DNA of 6,188 nucleotides from Bacteroidota bacterium (GTDB taxonomy: Bacteria > Bacteroidota > Bacteroidia > Sphingobacteriales > Sphingobacteriaceae), in assembly GCA_013286985.1 (NCBI GenBank), contig JABDEQ010000110.1, positions 1-6,188 on the forward strand, read 5' to 3'. The notes below the pieces were generated by a model. That model saw nothing but the letters and a program-made list of their open reading frames with translations. It searched no databases and was not told the origin of the DNA. Of the stretch, positions 5,550 through 6,188 are shown piece by piece. Every line of letters starts with the position of its first letter. The stretch's first letter is position 1. A program made the position numbers and the translations under genes.

Positions 5550-5912
5550 TTACTGAATTTTTATCTGCTCCGGATCGGTTATAATAATTTCCGGTTTGCC
5601 TTTATAGTCTACAATTTGTCCGGTAATGCATACTTTTTTCTCTTTGAATGCTTCCTCCGGCGGGGTTTTAAATTTTTTGCGGTCATCGCCCTTAATTACA
5701 AGGGTCATCAATTCGTTTGGGTGAGCGCCGCCAACGTTAAGCAGGGTAATATCAGCCTGATCCAAATATACGCCGCCATATATTTCATCGCATAACACTA
5801 CATTTTCATTAAGGTGCTTAGCAGCATCCTTGGCGGTAATACTGGTTTGGCCAAATGCCTGTGCAGTAAAAAAGCTGACAAACAGGCAGATAAGTAGATT
5901 TAATTTTCTCAT
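5550..5912 (-). CDS. Small secreted OB-fold-like protein of unknown function
   Basis: The protein has 120 residues. The N-terminus MRKLNLLICLFVSFFTAQA is a Sec signal peptide (basic start, hydrophobic core 5-15), probably cleaved near A19 or G21, so the protein should be periplasmic or exported. The mature part (about 23-120) has ITAKDAAKHLNENVVLC, a middle LNVGGAHPNELMTLVIKGDDRKKF, then KKVCITGQIVDYKGKPEIIITDPEQIKIQ. This strand pattern, with 'V-x-G-x-I-x-x-Y-x-G-x-P-x-I' near the end, is typical of OB-fold domains of the nucleic-acid-binding/tRNA-anti-like kind found as short exported Bacteroidota proteins. Whether it binds nucleic acid is not shown. C41 and C95 are the only cysteines outside the signal peptide and could form a disulfide. 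It is transcribed divergently from the cold-shock gene, with its own -7 element, and ends before a strong terminator. Confidence 0.85.
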   Translation of the reverse strand: MRKLNLLICLFVSFFTAQAFGQTSITAKDAAKHLNENVVLCDEIYGGVYLDQADITLLNVGGAHPNELMTLVIKGDDRKKFKTPPEEAFKEKKVCITGQIVDYKGKPEIIITDPEQIKIQ

Positions 5913-5933
5913 TTTTAATATGAATTAAGACAT

Positions 5934-5941
5934 CAAACATA
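5934..5941 (-). promoter_or_regulatory. -7 promoter element of the OB-fold gene
   Basis: The minus strand reads TATGTTTG, an exact TAnnTTTG match, 21 nt before the ATG. A start near 5927-5929 would give a leader of about 15 nt. The -33 region at proper spacing reads TTAC rather than TTTG. Confidence 0.5.
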
Positions 5942-5981
5942 ACCAATCAGGGTAATTTACTTGTAATTAAATTATTAAATG

Positions 5982-6013
5982 TTTGCTTTATGCAAATTAT
6001 TATGCCTACCTTG
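5982..6013 (+). promoter_or_regulatory. Promoter of the cold-shock gene
   Basis: TTTG (5982-5985), a 21-bp spacer and TACCTTG (6007-6013) match the Bacteroidota -33/-7 arrangement, with the -7 element one T short of TAnnTTTG. Transcription would begin near 6017-6020, leaving a leader of only about 15-18 nt. That is much shorter than the long structured leader of E. coli cspA, so thermosensing by a long 5' UTR is unlikely here. Confidence 0.45.
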
Positions 6014-6034
6014 CCGCCTTTAATAAATAAAATA

Positions 6035-6188
6035 ATGCAAAAAGAAGGAACAGTTAAATTTTTCAATGAAACAAAAGGTTTTGGTTTTATTACACCAAGC
6101 AATGGTGGCCAGGACGTATTTGTTCATTCAACAGGCCTAATCGATGAAATCCGTGAGAATGATAAAGTGGAGTTTGAAGTTGAAAACG
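6035..6188 (+). CDS. Cold-shock domain protein (CspA family), 3' end outside window
   Basis: Small cytoplasmic single-stranded nucleic-acid-binding protein (RNA chaperone type). The first 51 residues are present: MQKEGTVKFFNETKGFGFIT, with RNP1 KGFGFI (14-19) and RNP2 VFVH (28-31), the two aromatic motifs of the five-stranded OB-type cold-shock domain. Family members are usually 64-70 residues, so about 13-20 are missing beyond the window edge. ATG at 6035 fits the family start exactly. It is preceded by AT-rich sequence without Shine-Dalgarno and by a promoter-like element. Cold induction cannot be inferred, since many family members are constitutive. Confidence 0.95.
   Translation, partial: MQKEGTVKFFNETKGFGFITPSNGGQDVFVHSTGLIDEIRENDKVEFEVEN

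Overview
The window looks like an ordinary chromosomal stretch from a member of the Bacteroidota, most likely a Sphingobacteriaceae relative (Pedobacter/Mucilaginibacter type). The reasons are moderate-to-low GC, AT-rich starts without clear Shine-Dalgarno sequences, several upstream -7 elements of the Bacteroidota form TAnnTTTG, a short-motif GAATGCGGA-type intergenic repeat array, and protein variants such as the DLNGT HAD motif. Taxonomy is inferred from these traits and was not tested by any search.

Layout, left to right: (1) the 3' end of a + strand gene whose tail resembles the LiaF-like C-terminal domain (1-144). (2) A 135-bp leader with two mutually exclusive hairpins, followed by a monofunctional, lysine-sensitive-type aspartokinase (lysC, 280-1590). 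(3) A 228-bp spacer holding a tandem repeat array that begins inside the lysC stop codon, plus a separate short inverted repeat. (4) Diaminopimelate decarboxylase (lysA, 1819-2970). (5) A convergent gene for a beta-rich lipoprotein of unknown function (2972-3739, minus). (6) A divergently transcribed short-chain dehydrogenase (3836-4552, plus). (7) A convergent beta-phosphoglucomutase-like HAD hydrolase (4555-5208, minus), whose second catalytic Asp is Asn. (8) A 341-bp gap with the HAD promoter, a small hairpin and a strong bidirectional terminator (5451-5485). (9) A small secreted OB-fold-like protein (5550-5912, minus). (10) The divergent start of a cold-shock protein gene, cut by the window edge (6035-6188).

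The only clear functional partnership is lysC-lysA: the first committed step of the aspartate family pathway and the last step of the DAP route to lysine, on one strand and probably co-expressed despite the repeat-filled spacer. The other genes look like unrelated single-gene units in alternating orientation, with two convergent junctions only 1 and 2 bp apart.

I see no mobile element, CRISPR array, tRNA/rRNA gene or defence island. The most interesting signals are non-coding: a possible attenuator before lysC, the repeat array, and a terminator facing a + strand stretch with no gene behind it.
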